A stretch of DNA of 64,000 bases, taken from positions 1 through 64,000 of the forward strand of contig JAMXBD010004310.1 of NCBI GenBank assembly GCA_024138025.1, written 5' to 3'. This DNA is from Combretum micranthum. Its lineage: Eukaryota; Streptophyta; Magnoliopsida; Myrtales; Combretaceae. Of this stretch, positions 10,795 to 22,304 are shown one piece after another. Numbering within the stretch: the first letter of the stretch is position 1; each line of letters opens with the position of its first letter. The notes below the pieces were generated by a model. The model searched no databases, had not been told where the DNA came from, and saw only the letters and a program-made list of their open reading frames with translations. The translations under genes were made by a program, and so were the position numbers.

Positions 10795-13373
10795 CTAGTA
10801 CAAAGAATACCCTCAATGAGTATCTCTTATGAAGTTCTATTAAACTTAACAATTTTATTTACTAAGTTCGTCAATTTCCGCCTAGGTTGAATCCTTAACT
10901 TAAAAAGGTCATATCTAACTCATTTTAACTCGGAATTTAGCTTATAATATACCGATTTATACCTACTTCGAAAGAGCTATCTATTCTAAAGTTAATTCAA
11001 ACATTTAAGGTCATTTAGGGTCGGAAACATACTGTACAGTAGGGTTGCGAAAATTCCAAGATTTGAGCCTTTGTGAAAAATTGCCATATCTACTCTATTT
11101 AACTACTTAGACCAACTTATTTTAGTCCTAAACTTGCAAGGAGATTCTCAAAACAAAATTAAGAGATTACACACTTATCTAATACCAAACATAAAGTTCA
11201 AATGAAACTTCTAAGAATCCATTTTCATAAAACCGAAATTTACAAGTTGAAACTCATTGTTTGTTTTGAGTAATTCCTTTACTAAAACTTACTTAGTTCA
11301 ATGAAAATAATTTTCCTATATTATATATATCAAAGCATTCCATTTTCAATATAAAATACTTGTTTTGAGATCAAAAAGAAGGTTTTAAAAATTGGTCTCC
11401 CCATAATTACGAATTTCCACTTTGAATTTACAATGAAACAAGACCTAAATTTTGTTTTACAAACACTTGATTTAAGCAATACCTTTTAGGAAAACTCATT
11501 TAAACTTATGAAAATTCATTCCTTAAGATATCTATACCAAGAGCCCTTATATTTTTGTCTAAATCTTCATTTTAAAGTTGAATGATGGGTTCCAAAAATA
11601 GGTCTTGGTCTTGATCCGAATTTTCATAAATTTATTTTGGACATATCTCTTGAGAAAATTCATCAAAACTCATGAAAAACAACCCATTACATATTATATC
11701 TAAGAACCCTTCATTTCTTGAATAAAATCCTCATTTGTGAGTTGGAAAACATGTTTTTATTTTGGATCTTTGTCTTGATCCGAAAATACAATTTTTGTTT
11801 TTGAAAATAAACTTTGAAAATCAACTTTGATTCTTGTAAGATGAAGTCTTGATGATATACATCCATCAAACCTTCATTTTCTTAACAAAAACTTCCATTT
11901 TAAGACTTGAAGGGGTTTTTAAATGGTGCCTTGACAAGTTACGAATTTTACTTTTTCATTCAAACTCAAATCTAAGATCTACTCAAATATAACCATGAAA
12001 CATAAGAAAAACTTAGTAGTAGGCCTTAAACTTCTAGATCTACACATAAACATAACTAAAGCTTGTAAAACTCTAGATCTACAAGTTATCACATAAACAA
12101 GAAGATAAACAAGCCTTCCATATAACAAAAATACTAAGAACAAAAGAGATCATCATCTAGAGGAGTGTTTCAACTTCTTGGCATCATCATCCATAGCTTT
12201 TAAGCTTGTGGAATGTCCTTTGATGCATGAAACATCCATATCATCCTAACATCTTATAAGAGCTAAAAGGGAGATTACCTAAATATTTGCAAGAAATATA
12301 TGTGGAAGCAAGAAATAAAATGGGGCAGCTTGTTTTCAAGAAGACAAGCAAGGAAGAAGAGGAAAAGAGGGAAAAAGAGAGAGGAAAAATATAGGGTTTA
12401 CAAAGTGAAAGAGGGAAGGAATGAGATGTTTAATAGAGTTAAAAGTGTGTTAAATAATTTAAAAAAAAAAAAAACAGCAGCTGCAAGGGAGGGCTGGCGT
12501 GATTTTGGAGTGTGGGGGAGTGTTTAGTTGAGTTGAAATTGTAATTTTGAAAGTGTAACTTGTAGCTTCCATTCTAACTAAAAGAGACTTTTAAAATATC
12601 AAATAAATGATTAAAAATAATGAAAAGTGGCTAATTTATGGGGAATGGGCAGCTGCAATTTTGGGAAATGGAAGTGTAAGAAAAAGCAAAAGAAGACATA
12701 ATAATGTGTAGTAATGATAATGTATGTGTACTTGAGATATGGGTTGATAAAGTGGCTTTTTGAATAAGAAAATATATAAAATAAATTAAGAAAAATATTT
12801 TTATTTAAGTGGCAGAATTTTTATGATTTAAATAAAATAATCAATTAAATTATTTTTAGAAATTTAACAATTAAGTTACCGGTAAGAGTAAAATAAGCTT
12901 ATATGAGCTATAACTGATATTTTTAAATCCGAAAAATTCTAAACTTGATATTTTTGAAATCCTTATAAAAATACGAGTCTAAAAATATTAAAGATATATT
13001 TTTAATTTTCCGAGCCCCGGGACACGCTTTCCAAAGCAGTATCCAAACGGGTTCGAAATAAGCCGAAAATAAACCAATCTGATATTTTTAATAAATCAAA
13101 TATTATTACGGACTATTCTAAACACTTTAATTTTTTTCGACTCCTCGATTTACGAACTCGGGTTTGCAGGATCTAAACTGTAGGGTTTTACTCAAGATGT
13201 TGACTTAAGGTCTCCGGTAGACTTTCCGGCTTAAGGTTTAGGCTTAGAAAACAGGGGTTTACAATTACAAACCATATAGCTCCTTTGTAGCATACAACTA
13301 AATAATCTACTCTAATAGTACATAACCATCAAACTAAAATAGATCTGTAGACTTCTAGCTTCAAAGCTCTTAC

Positions 13374-13419
13374 CAGAGCCATATTCCTGGATGTAACTAA
13401 CCAGGGACGTAACGTGAAC
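13374..13419 (-). other. Third exon-like block of LTR D
   Basis: On the - strand, preceded by CAGTCTTTTAG and followed by GTAAGAGC, good acceptor and donor matches 46 nt apart. Confidence 0.45.
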
Positions 13420-14177
13420 CTAAAAGACTGTAGGAGTATGAGCGAAACCACAGCTCAGTGAATAACCAGACATACCATACATCACACATGTCATTAAAAA
13501 ATCATATGCAATGCAGTCACTCAACCATATGCACAGATTCAAGTTTGGATGATCTAGAATCCAAACAGGAAAAAGATTTACGCCCTCTTTTGAATGGGTT
13601 GAAGAACCAGCAATTAATGACCCACCTGCCCAGGAGAGACTAAGTACACAGGAGAGTCAACGATTTCTCGTTTTAATGTTATCACTTTGAATATAGTGGC
13701 TTGCACAAACCATCTCCTGCAATCCCCTTAGAGACTCCTTAAGTATTAATCATTTCAAAGCGATTCTACATGCGACGTTCTTCAGTGCCTTTTAGTTCCT
13801 CATAGGACCGCCAGACCAAAGAGAACCTTGGAAGACTCACACATTGGATCAACCAAGCAAAAACAGAGATTCGAAATATTAATACGTAGCAGGCTGTCAC
13901 AACCATATATGCAATAATGCAATTCGTGCAATGCATGTTCACATTATTTGGTTAAGTCCATAATTCTTAATCAAATTCGGGGTGACCATACATTACACAC
14001 AATCATCATTATACTACTGCACAACACCAACCATTGCGTTATTGCTTGTATAAAGATATTTTAACAATCATACAATCAGATCATATCATACTTTCAACAA
14101 ACATTCATTTGATTATCTTACATTACATATTCGACTATTTACAATCACAAGCAGTACAATATGACTGAATTACTCAC

Positions 14178-14238
14178 CTGCTCATACCGACTCAGTCGTA
14201 GTAGTCCACTGGTAGATCTTCTAATGAGTCAAATTCAC
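14178..14238 (-). other. Micro-exon-like block of LTR D
   Basis: On the - strand, preceded by GTTTTAAATAG and followed by GTGAGTAATTC. The reading is EFDSLEDLPVDYYD and then TGA. It has the best splice-site match among the copies. Confidence 0.6.
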
Positions 14239-14660
14239 CTATTTAAAACAGAATATTCATCAATACCGTCTAGCTAAATCCCTATATGTGATTAGTGTCC
14301 TAGACTCGATGTTAATACTTAGTATCGTCTTGTTTTTCCTATTTAATCTCACATAATTGTTTGATTATTTTTAGAAGTCACATTGCTCAAGAAATTAACT
14401 TATTTCAATTTCCATTCTTATCTATTTTATTTGTTTAGAACAAAATTAGACTAATACCAACTTTAATTATACAAATATTTTCTTAATTCTAGGGTTTTAA
14501 AAGTTATTAGATATTAATTCTAATGAATTTAAATACTAGTATTAAAGTTACTATCTAATACATATTTATATAACATATACATATATACATACTTAGTAGA
14601 TATAATATATATATGTATATAAATTCGGTTTAGGTCAGAAAAGCTTTCGTTGGAAAATTT

Positions 14661-14947
14661 TAGCTGTAAGCCGGCTTAAGGCCACCGGCCTAAATCTCCA
14701 GATGCCGATGTAAATCATTTTGAAGAGAAAAATTTCATATGGAAAGCACTGGTGTTGAAAGCTGCCAGCTTTCAACGTACGCCGACCCTACGCTGCCGGC
14801 ATAGATCTCCAGGTAGCCGGCTTACGTTGATGTTTTACGTGAAAATTATTTTACGTAGCCTCTGTTTGAGTGTAAGCCGCCTGTAAGCCGCCGGCCTATC
14901 CATGTAAGCCGCCGGCGTACAGCGTTTACACTGCCGGCCTTGAGGCA
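14661..14947. repeat. GCCGGC-rich cluster in LTR D
   Basis: Multiple copies of words such as TAAGCCGCCGGC, CTGCCGGC and AGCCGGCTTA in an otherwise AT-rich LTR. Similar clusters occur in F, G, K and O. Confidence 0.7.
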
Positions 14948-16499
14948 GCGTTGCACTGTTCATTATCTTCTTCCTCGGTTCGATTCTTTTTCTTTGATTT
15001 TTATACGTTAAAAACTTACTTAAACTACTTCTAAGAGTTTATATATCATATATAAGGACATATAACAACTTTTATCACGTTTGAAACATAAATACATAGG
15101 TTTCGATCCTTTGAAACATAAGGCTAGGGCTTTGAAATTTTACCTCGTTGGAGCTCGTTGAGTGCAATCCGAAGCTTGTATTTGTGTTTAATATGTTCCT
15201 AAGATGATTTTAGGGTTTTTGGCTCCGTTTTTCCTTTGATCCGTATTTATGTGTTATGATCTGTTTGTTCTTTGTTTTTAGTTCAATTTGGTGGCTGTTT
15301 TAGAGTATATTCGGACTGGAATAGTTGAGTAATTATGGAGTTTGTTTGCTCTTCATTAATGCATTTGTTTACATATATATATAAGAGAAAGAGAAGGTGA
15401 AGCTGCAGTCGTTTCCCCCTCGTTTCCCTCCGAATTTGTTCTCCAATTTCTTTCCACTTGGTCTGTTGTTTTCAATGCATTTAATACTATGATGAGTTGT
15501 CATCAATTGATTGGTTTGGTAGTTGTTTTTGTTGACAAATTTGGGTTGATCATTGAGAAGTTTCGGCTCCTTTCTTCTACCTCTCTACAACTTGCACCGA
15601 AATCAGCCGAGAAGCATATATATATATATATAGTTTAATATTCTAATTTAGTTTTGAGTTAATTATACGGGTTATACGAGTATATATCGGCTAATATTTG
15701 AAAGTTTTTGTACAAAAATGTGCTTATAAATTTATACAAAACACTTAGATTTTCAAATAATACAAATTTAGGGTATATATATACGTAGTTAATTATTCGT
15801 ATAATTTTATCTTCTGCGATTTAGATTTCTTAAGCTCATCGGGTCAATTTTTGTTTCAGGCTCCGATAGCTTAAGAAAAACTCGGTTTAGAACAAAAGCG
15901 TGATCCAATTATTTATTTGAAGTTTAGATTTTGAGTTATTTATCAGTTTATATTTTTGTTGTGTATTTAAAATCTTAACGGTTCATTTTTGGATCACCGT
16001 TCTGTCTAGGAGCACAAATAATCATTTATGCAGTATTGGGCTTCATATAGAAATTAAACTATATTTATATCTCTAGTTTTGATACTGAACATAAATTCTT
16101 ATTAGTAGCTTTTAAATTTAACTAGGGATCTCGAAATTAGGGTTTAAGTCTAATTATAAATTCATTACTACTCATTATTCTAGTCTTGAATCATTATCGA
16201 GATCAAAAACAATCATTTAATCTTTATTTTAACATTTTCTATTTAAATCTATTGGATACTAGGTTTCGGGTCTAGATATTAGATCATATCTTGAATTAGT
16301 TATTCAAGATACAAGATTTCATTTTCGGTATTAACTAGGATTAAAGAATTCCTTTATTCGGTTCCTAAATTCTCATTTATCCAAAATCTAAATATTAATC
16401 TATTATTAGACTTCAATCAGAATCTAATTCTATTATCTAGTTTATACTATCTATTATAAAATCGGTACTAAGGTGAAAATTCCCGGGGTTTACAGAAAT

Positions 16500-16690
16500 C
16501 TTCTGGACTACACCAATACGTTAGTCTATTGGTAACAGAGGTACCTGGAAATGAAATCGAATTGATGTTCAATACCTCTTAAATGAGGCAATCCTCTGGT
16601 ATCTCCTCGAAAAACAAATCACTAAATTTCCATCATGGCACTCTTAATCTCATTTTTTCCAGCAATATTACTCACTTTCATATCTTTCTC
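16500..16690 (-). pseudogene. Start of the RT region of element C
   Basis: The - strand reading contains decayed text matching the linker before gypsy reverse transcriptase: a FSDxFxEEIPE-type motif, then a block corresponding to the usual IEHxIDFxPG and a NRxxYxxxPE ending at the border with LTR D. Stops and substitutions are present. The RT catalytic region is absent. The + strand ORFs near 16583-16890 are Ser/Leu/His-rich shadows of a CT-rich stretch. Confidence 0.6.
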
Positions 16691-16889
16691 TCTTGTGTGT
16701 CTCACACTCTAATTTTTTTCTCTCATTGCTCACCAGTGTATTTTTGTCACTCTTTTTCACACTCACTCCTTTTTTACTCTCATTTTTTTATCACTCTCAT
16801 TCTTTCTTCTTGAGCACTCTTTTTGTTTTTCTCTTACCCAAAATTCTCTCGCTATCCTCATTTGATCCTCACAAGGTTCCCATGGTTTG

Positions 16890-17333
16890 AGGGATGTTAA
16901 AATCGCAAGCTTATTGTTTAGAACAAAATAATAGTTATTATTGCATCCATCATGCTTGGCTCTCCTATCAAACTGTCATGGTTGCCCCCAAAAGAATATG
17001 ACTAGCTTGTATTGGTACCATGTCACATAGTACTTCATCATGGTAATTTCCAATGGAAAAAGAAATCAGAACCTGCTTTGTCACCTTAACCTCTCCACAC
17101 TCATTGACCATTGCAATTTGTAAGGTGTCTGATATTTTAAGGTTTTCAATTCACTTGTCCACCAACAAGTACTAGCAATGTATGTACAACTCCCACCATC
17201 GATAATCAAGCGCATACCTTTTTTCACATGGGATCTAGTATGAAAGATATGTTTACCTTAGACCTCATCACCATCATCCCTAGGCAGAATGTTAAGAGTT
17301 CGCCTAGTGACTAGCAGTTCTCTACCACTGCTC
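16890..17333 (-). pseudogene. Decayed aspartic protease region of element C
   Basis: The - strand shows the gypsy protease signature: LIIDGGSCT (active-site D-G-G), then PYKLQW, VTKQVL-like, ISFSIGNYHDEVL-like and ASHILLG-like blocks, followed by FDRRAKHDG. The reading is spread over several frames with stops, so it is inactive. The same domain is found in G at 24424-25056 (where the active site has become D-R-G). The domain lies only about 260 bp from the primer site, so gag has been deleted. Confidence 0.7.
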
Positions 17334-17376
17334 ATGATATTTTTTTAACTTCTTCTTCTTCCTCTTTTTTTTTTTT

Positions 17377-17398
17377 CACTTCTTCTTCTCTCTCTCTC

Positions 17399-17436
<38 letters not shown>

Positions 17437-17445
17437 CTCTCTTTA
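17377..17445. repeat. CT microsatellite
   Basis: A run of CT/CTCC repeats adjoining a T/TTC-rich tract (17341-17376), in the place where gag of element C should be. It yields spurious Glu/Arg-rich reading frames. Confidence 0.85.
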
Positions 17446-17593
17446 TTAAGAACAAAATAATTCACAAAAGAAAGGAAGGATTTTTTTTTTTTTTGGGGGG
17501 GGAAAAGAAGGATAGGTAGGAGAAAATAAAGGAAAAGATTAAATAAAGTAGAAAACAAGAAATGATAGGATTTACCCGATTCAAGGAGCCAAA

Positions 17594-17605
17594 GCTCCAA
17601 TACCA
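17594..17605 (-). promoter_or_regulatory. Primer-binding site of element C
   Basis: On the - strand TGGTATTGGAGC, two mismatches from the initiator-Met-type TGGTATCAGAGC, two bases after the 5' LTR end. Confidence 0.7.
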
Positions 17606-17607
17606 AA

Positions 17608-18284
17608 TGACGCGAACCTTAGGTATGAACCTAAGACCCAATGATGAAAGATGGAAAGAGAACCCAAGGATAGTCTTGAAACAAGTAGAAAGGAACTTAA
17701 CCCTAATCAAACCTATCGGTTAGAACAAAGTTATCAAGAATGGAGCTTGACCACAACCAAACCTATCGATTGGAACCAAAGTTATCAATTCAGTTCTTTT
17801 ACAAGAGCTAAGAGAAAGTTCTTACCATGGAAGAAACTCTCAAGAAATATGTTATTCATCTATATTTTGAAAAGTTGCACACAATAGGTTTATATAGGCT
17901 GATCTAACCTCAAAACTAAGCAAAAACAAATAAGGAAAACATATAAAGTGAAAAATATAATAAATCACTTGAAATTTAAAAGGAAAACCAACGGTGTATT
18001 TCTAAATAAAGGCCGTTGAATTTTTATTCAAGGCTAGCGACTTTAGTCTTTCTTGTTTCAAACCATTTTATCTCTACTTCTATGTAAAATATTAATTAGT
18101 TTATGAAATGTGTTAGAATCTTGTCGGACAGCTTCTTTCTCTTGAATTTCCATGATCAATCCATGTAAGGTTTCGTTCATTCACTTGGCTTGTGTTTTTA
18201 CTATTGAACCTCCAATTCCTTGGATGATCATGGATTGGGCTTGGCTTGGTTGGTTCTAGGTTTGATGCTATCTGATCTCCATCA
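17608..18284 (-). repeat. 5' LTR of element C
   Basis: Homologous to 8728-9393. On the - strand it starts TGATGGAGATC and ends GGTTCGCGTCA directly before the primer site. It contains the same pol-C-terminus-like reading as the 3' copy, and a ACGGTGTATTTC...GGCCGTTG stretch near 17990-18040 reminiscent of the GCCGGC clusters elsewhere. Confidence 0.72.
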
Positions 18285-18289
18285 GGTTC

Positions 18290-19938
18290 CTTGTTGATTT
18301 TCTAGGGAACTGGTGCTTTAAGAGAGCCTTTCATTCTTTTCTTCATTAGGGCACTGGTGGGGAGTTGGTCATCATCATCATCACTACTTTTAGAGGATTT
18401 ACTATCATCTTCTTCCTCTTATTCCTTCAACTCCCCTTCTCCACTTCTTTACTTTTCTTTTTCCTTTATAGAGGCTAATTTTTAGGCTAGCAAAGCATCT
18501 ACAATTCTTTGTTTCCTAAGTTGATCCTTTTCTTTCACTTTTCAAGCTCTGCCTCTATCCTCTTAAACTAGCTTATATTGCACCTTCTTCCTTATCATTT
18601 CTTACATATCTTTATCAACCTTATATTTTTCCTTTCAACTCCAGCAAGAACTGTGGCATTGCCTTCTTCTTCTATAGGAGTGGTGGGGGTGGGTTTTTCT
18701 TCTTCCATACCGCTGCCACTAAGGATTGTGGTGGTGTCTTCTTTAGCTCTTGAGGAGAAGGGGATTGTCTACCATTCTCTGGATGTACCTTCCTTAACAA
18801 TCTCAAAATGTTTTACAAAAGTCTCCTTGAGGATGGTTGCATCTTCTTCATCACTTTCCCTTTCTTCTCCTCTTGTTTAGTAAAAATTTCCTCGAGGTTG
18901 ATAAAGATTGGGTTAGTTTCAAATGGCACCCTTTTAATCTTGTACCTCTTCATGTATTTTGGCTTCTTGACACATGTTTTAACTCTTTTGCCCATCTTTT
19001 TGTATGGTATGTGCAAGATGGGTTAAGGGAACAAATCATCCCTCTACCTTTTGTTGTTGGCCTCCTATTGTGCCATAGAATTCTTCATCAGGGGACTCTC
19101 TTTAAGAAGCAATATTCCCTATTGTTACGGCCTCTTCCACAACTATCTTGGCAACATCTTTAGAGATAGTCTTAACAATTTCTTCCTCTATTGCGAGATC
19201 TTCTTGCAGTTATCACCATTGTTAACTTCCTTAGTTGCTGCAACGTTCAAATCAATGCCACCCATGTTATTGTCATCATCAATCTCATCCTTTTTACCCA
19301 TGGTAGCAGGGTACTACCAACACCATCATCAAGATCATATGTAGCAATTTTAGTAGATGAGGAGATATTTTTTACCGAGCCATCAAGCTACAAGGGGTCT
19401 ACTCTTCATCAGAAGGTTCATCTCTTATGATTAGTTTTCTTCTCTTTGGAATTAACCCCTTGGTTTTTCTTTAAAGGTCTTGGGCAAGGGTTTAGTTTAA
19501 GGGATTGGCTGGTGTTGATCTGTAGGTTGTGGTTGGGGAATAGGAGTTAAAACGATTTTAGGGATGGGTTCGAGCATAGAGAACCTGATGACTATGTTTG
19601 TGTTTGGACTTATAGGGTATAGGGTTGTGTTTGAGGTGGGTTTTGTGTTTGGATGTGTACAGGAGAGGGTATGTGTGTAGTGTATGGTGGGGAAGGAATG
19701 TATGTAAAAGGTGAGGGAGGCATGGCGTCATTGTCATCATCACCATGATCTGACTCAACCATGGTAGGTTCAAATGGTGGTTTCTTGCGTTGTATGGGTG
19801 GTTATAGTAGAGAAGCATGGGTGAACATCTTCACTAGTTGCTTCATATTTTGGTTTAGCTCACCCATGTTCTTATCTTACTTTCCTTTAGATGCAACTAG
19901 CTTCTCTTTTAATTCCGTCACTTCATTCTCCAATCTAA
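18290..19938 (-). pseudogene. Middle part of the decayed ORF of element B
   Basis: From 19938 downward the - strand reads a coiled-coil-like segment (RLENEVTELKEKLVAS, then GELNQNMKQLVKMF), a Pro/Thr-rich stretch around 19760-19560 (words such as PSPFTYIPSPP), and from about 19020 to 18290 a charged region with KKGKVMKKMQPSS, EEEDDSKSSKSSDDDDD and ALMKKRMKGSLKAP. Stops interrupt it several times. On the right the frame continues across the TSD of LTR F into 21382-22296, and on the left across element C into 8150-8722. Overlapping + strand ORFs (18578-19430, 19761-19946) are antisense shadows. Likely a fast-evolving protein of an Athila-like element; the assignment is inference. Confidence 0.5.
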
Positions 19939-19943
19939 TGAAG

Positions 19944-21376
19944 TGATAAAGTCATATTTTACTCAATTTTCATTAAACAAATTGTGTTAAATTATTATTA
20001 ATTTATAGAAATCATCAAGAAATGGTATTTAAGTATTCTTTATTATGATATTTAAGGTCTTTAAGGAATTATAATACAAATAAAAGCAAATTATAGGAGT
20101 TTTAAACAAATTTGGAGATGACAAAGTAGGCCAGCCATTAATCAAGCCGCCAACCTACATCAAGATAACATTCAACACCAGCTTCAAATAATGTAGGCTA
20201 CAAACTTTCGAAACAGATTTGAACTAGCCTTCAAAATTTACCTATATGCCGACTACTAGAGAAGAAAGGTCGCTGGCCTTGAGCCGGTGTAAATCTAAAG
20301 TTGCTCTAACACCGCTCCAAAGATGCCAACGATCTTCATTTGGAAATATTTCAAACATTGAAGGCCGGCTAATTTTCATTCAAGGTCGCCAGCCTTTATG
20401 CTGACTTATATTCTTGTGCGACTTTTCATATATATTTTCCTCTTATAGATCTTGTGAAAGGAGATGAACCTTAAACAGAAACAAAAGCATATTTCCTTTG
20501 CTCCTTTATAGAAGTTAGGGCTTAGATCAATATTTAGTTTTTCTTTTTAATTTGATTGCTGCCTCACTAAGATCAAGTGGGAAACATCATTTGCACTTGG
20601 ATTTGACAATGGGATTTTCTCGACAAGGTGATTTCGTTCTTTTTATATATTCATTTTATGGATGGTGTTCAATACTTGTTCTTTTGTGCTTATTTAGGGT
20701 TTTGAGTTGATGAATTGAATTGTTCGGTTGATGATTTCTTCTATTGATTACTTGTACTCATGTTATTGATGCTAGTTCAGCAATCATGTGTTTTGAATTG
20801 ATTTTGGATGCATGATAGATTAAGATTGCAATTGGGAAATTCCTTTCTAATCAATTTTGTGATTAGCTAATTTGGATTACAAATCACATAAACATATAGA
20901 TCGCAATTTAGTTATGGTTTAGTAAATTATTGGGACTAGTCAATTAATCACTTTCCTAATAATAGGGAAAATTGATTGGTTAATTTAGGATAATCACCTA
21001 CTTTGGAAAAATGAGTTTTTATTTGATGCTTAATTGAAGCTATTTGGACTTACAAGCATATTATGATCAATAGTATACATTAAATTGATATTTTGATCTG
21101 TTGGCTCTAAACCTAACTCAATTAAAGGTGTGGAAATCCAAAATTTCTTTTTAGATTAGTTCTATATAAAAATAAAAAATTATTTTCTTTTTGTTTTGCC
21201 TAGCTACAATTAGGAGTAATATAATTGAGAGATAATCCTCACTCCCTGTGGATACGACTCGATATTTACCAAAATTTTATAATTGCACACGCATCCAGTA
21301 CACTAGTAGGTAAATATTTGTGCTGCCAAAAGGAATTTAAAAAGAGTTTTAAAAAGCACATATAGAAAAAAAAACG
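19944..21376 (+). mobile_element. Solo LTR F in the ORF of element B
   Basis: Begins TGATAAAGTCATATTTTACTC. The TSD is TGAAG (19939-19943) / TGAAC (21377-21381), one mismatch; joining the flanks restores the frame QKLFIRLENEV. The right end is AAAAACG, not the usual CA, and the related copy O supports a CG terminus. The text near the end, CTCCCTGTGGATACGACTC followed by CACACGCATCC, is typical of the 3' part of plant gypsy LTRs of this type. A GCCGCC-type cluster lies at 20132-20405. Confidence 0.75.
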
Positions 21377-21381
21377 TGAAC

Positions 21382-22296
21382 AGTTTTTGGGTAGTGGGTT
21401 AGAGCTTATTGTGTTGGGGCAGCAGTTGGTTCTTGCCTTCTTATTTCATCAGCATTCTAGTTTTACACTTCTACTACCCCCAGGCTAAAAAGGATTTCTT
21501 ATTCAAAGCATGCATATTATACCAATAGGCTCTTGTCTTGGCCATATCTGCAGATTCTTTAGAATTCTGGTGATTAGACCACCCAAAATATCCCTTTTCC
21601 TTGCATACTAGCCTGATGTCTAATCCTCTAAGCCACCATTAAGCCCATATTCATTTTTTGCCTCTTCATCATGTAGTAGAGGGGGTGAAGCTCAACTTTA
21701 GCTATAGTACTTGCCCCCTAGCTTAAGAATATGCTTCTGACTAGCATTAGTGTAGAATCTTGGTACTCTTCTTCTTGAAGTTAGAGGCCATTGTTTTTTA
21801 GGGTAAAAATGGGCCCTTTATTACTTCTACCACAAAACCTTTATTGCTTCATCTGAAACTTCCATAGCAGGTTTCTAAATTCTTCCTTGTCAATCTCCTC
21901 TTCATTATCATACAAACCTATGGTCGCTACAAACTTTCTCATGGGGCATTTTGTATTCTCTAAAGATGAAGAAACTAACCGTCCTTCATGCTTAGTACCT
22001 GTTGCCTAGTCCTAAAGCCACAAAGGCAGGGTTACTTCCCCATACACTTCTTCTCAGATCTCAAATATGCTTTCATAGCCTAGTCTAAAAAAATATTCTC
22101 TAAACTCCCATTCTAGCCCATAACTCCTCACAACCTCCCAATTCATTACAACATTCTGCTCTATTGTCGTTTTAGTAAGAAAAATATTAAATTTTTCCTT
22201 GTCCTCAAAATTCAGTCTTATTGGGGGTTGAGGTTGAGTACTTACTTAAATGGAAGGCCTAGACTCAAGTCTGGCCTTTTTGGTTTTTAATGGCAT
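21382..22296 (-). pseudogene. N-terminal part of the decayed ORF of element B (ATHILA ORF-1-like?)
   Basis: The reading starts at an ATG at 22296-22294 (MPLKTKKARLE) and continues through NFEDKEKFNIFL, VVMNWEVVRSYGLEWEF, then ENTKCPMRKFVATIGLYDNEEE followed by FRNLLWKF, and ends toward the TSD of LTR F with KNQLLPQHNKL. The order (folded N-terminal region with an IGLYDxEE motif, then a coiled coil) resembles the ORF-1 / putative plant transposon protein family of Athila-type elements. That match is from memory of the family pattern and was not searched. Stops and frameshifts are present. Element G was inserted 8 bp upstream of the ATG. Confidence 0.5.
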
Positions 22297-22304
22297 CAAG
22301 CCGT

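Larger units (their letters stand above)
9625..13263 (-). mobile_element. Solo LTR E, nested in D
   Basis: Starts TGTCACGCCCCAAAGGG and ends GGGGTTTACA. The TSD ATTAC at 9620-9624 and 13264-13268 is perfect. At 3639 bp it matches LTRs of M and N in block order. Insertion was 176 bp inside D. It carries the micro-exon block (10726-10794), the conserved CGTAAATC box (10220-10243) and a four-copy tandem repeat of a GTCCATAAGACATGCAACC word (10251-10386). The short ORF at 12300-12527 lies antisense to this LTR, is Lys/Arg-rich by composition, and is not a gene. Confidence 0.88.
9449..16494 (-). mobile_element. Solo LTR D (contains solo LTR E)
   Basis: Reads TGTCACGTCCCGAGG at the left and GGGGTTTACA at the right. 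Flanks are GGAAT (9444-9448) and GAAAT (16495-16499), a TSD with one mismatch. Removing E leaves about 3.4 kb, with no primer site or internal region, so it is a solo LTR. On the - strand a TATA-like AT run lies at 15615-15640. Homologous to K (37956-41430) and L (41431 onward). Contains a GCCGGC-rich cluster at 14661-14947 and exon-like blocks at 14178-14238 and 13374-13419. Confidence 0.8.
8728..18284 (-). mobile_element. Element C: internally deleted Ty3/gypsy element
   Basis: The LTRs at 8728-9393 and 17608-18284 are both on the - strand and flanked by the TSD AGTTC (8723-8727) / GGTTC (18285-18289), one mismatch. Inside are an initiator-Met-type primer site next to the 5' LTR, a protease remnant, the first part of the RT region, and a polypurine tract against the 3' LTR. 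Gag and nearly all of RT, RNase H and integrase are missing. Nested solo LTR D sits at the point where pol stops. C itself lies in the long ORF of element B. Confidence 0.75.

Noticed and set aside
12300..12527. Lys/Arg-rich 75-codon ORF
   Set aside because: Lies wholly in solo LTR E on the strand opposite to its transcription, and has no counterpart kept in the homologous LTRs.
16583..16890. Ser/His/Leu-rich + strand ORFs
   Set aside because: Antisense of the gypsy linker and CT-rich DNA between protease and RT of element C.
18578..19430. Overlapping + strand ORFs of up to 108 codons
   Set aside because: Antisense to the decayed ORF of B, whose - strand reading is the one continuous across nested insertions.
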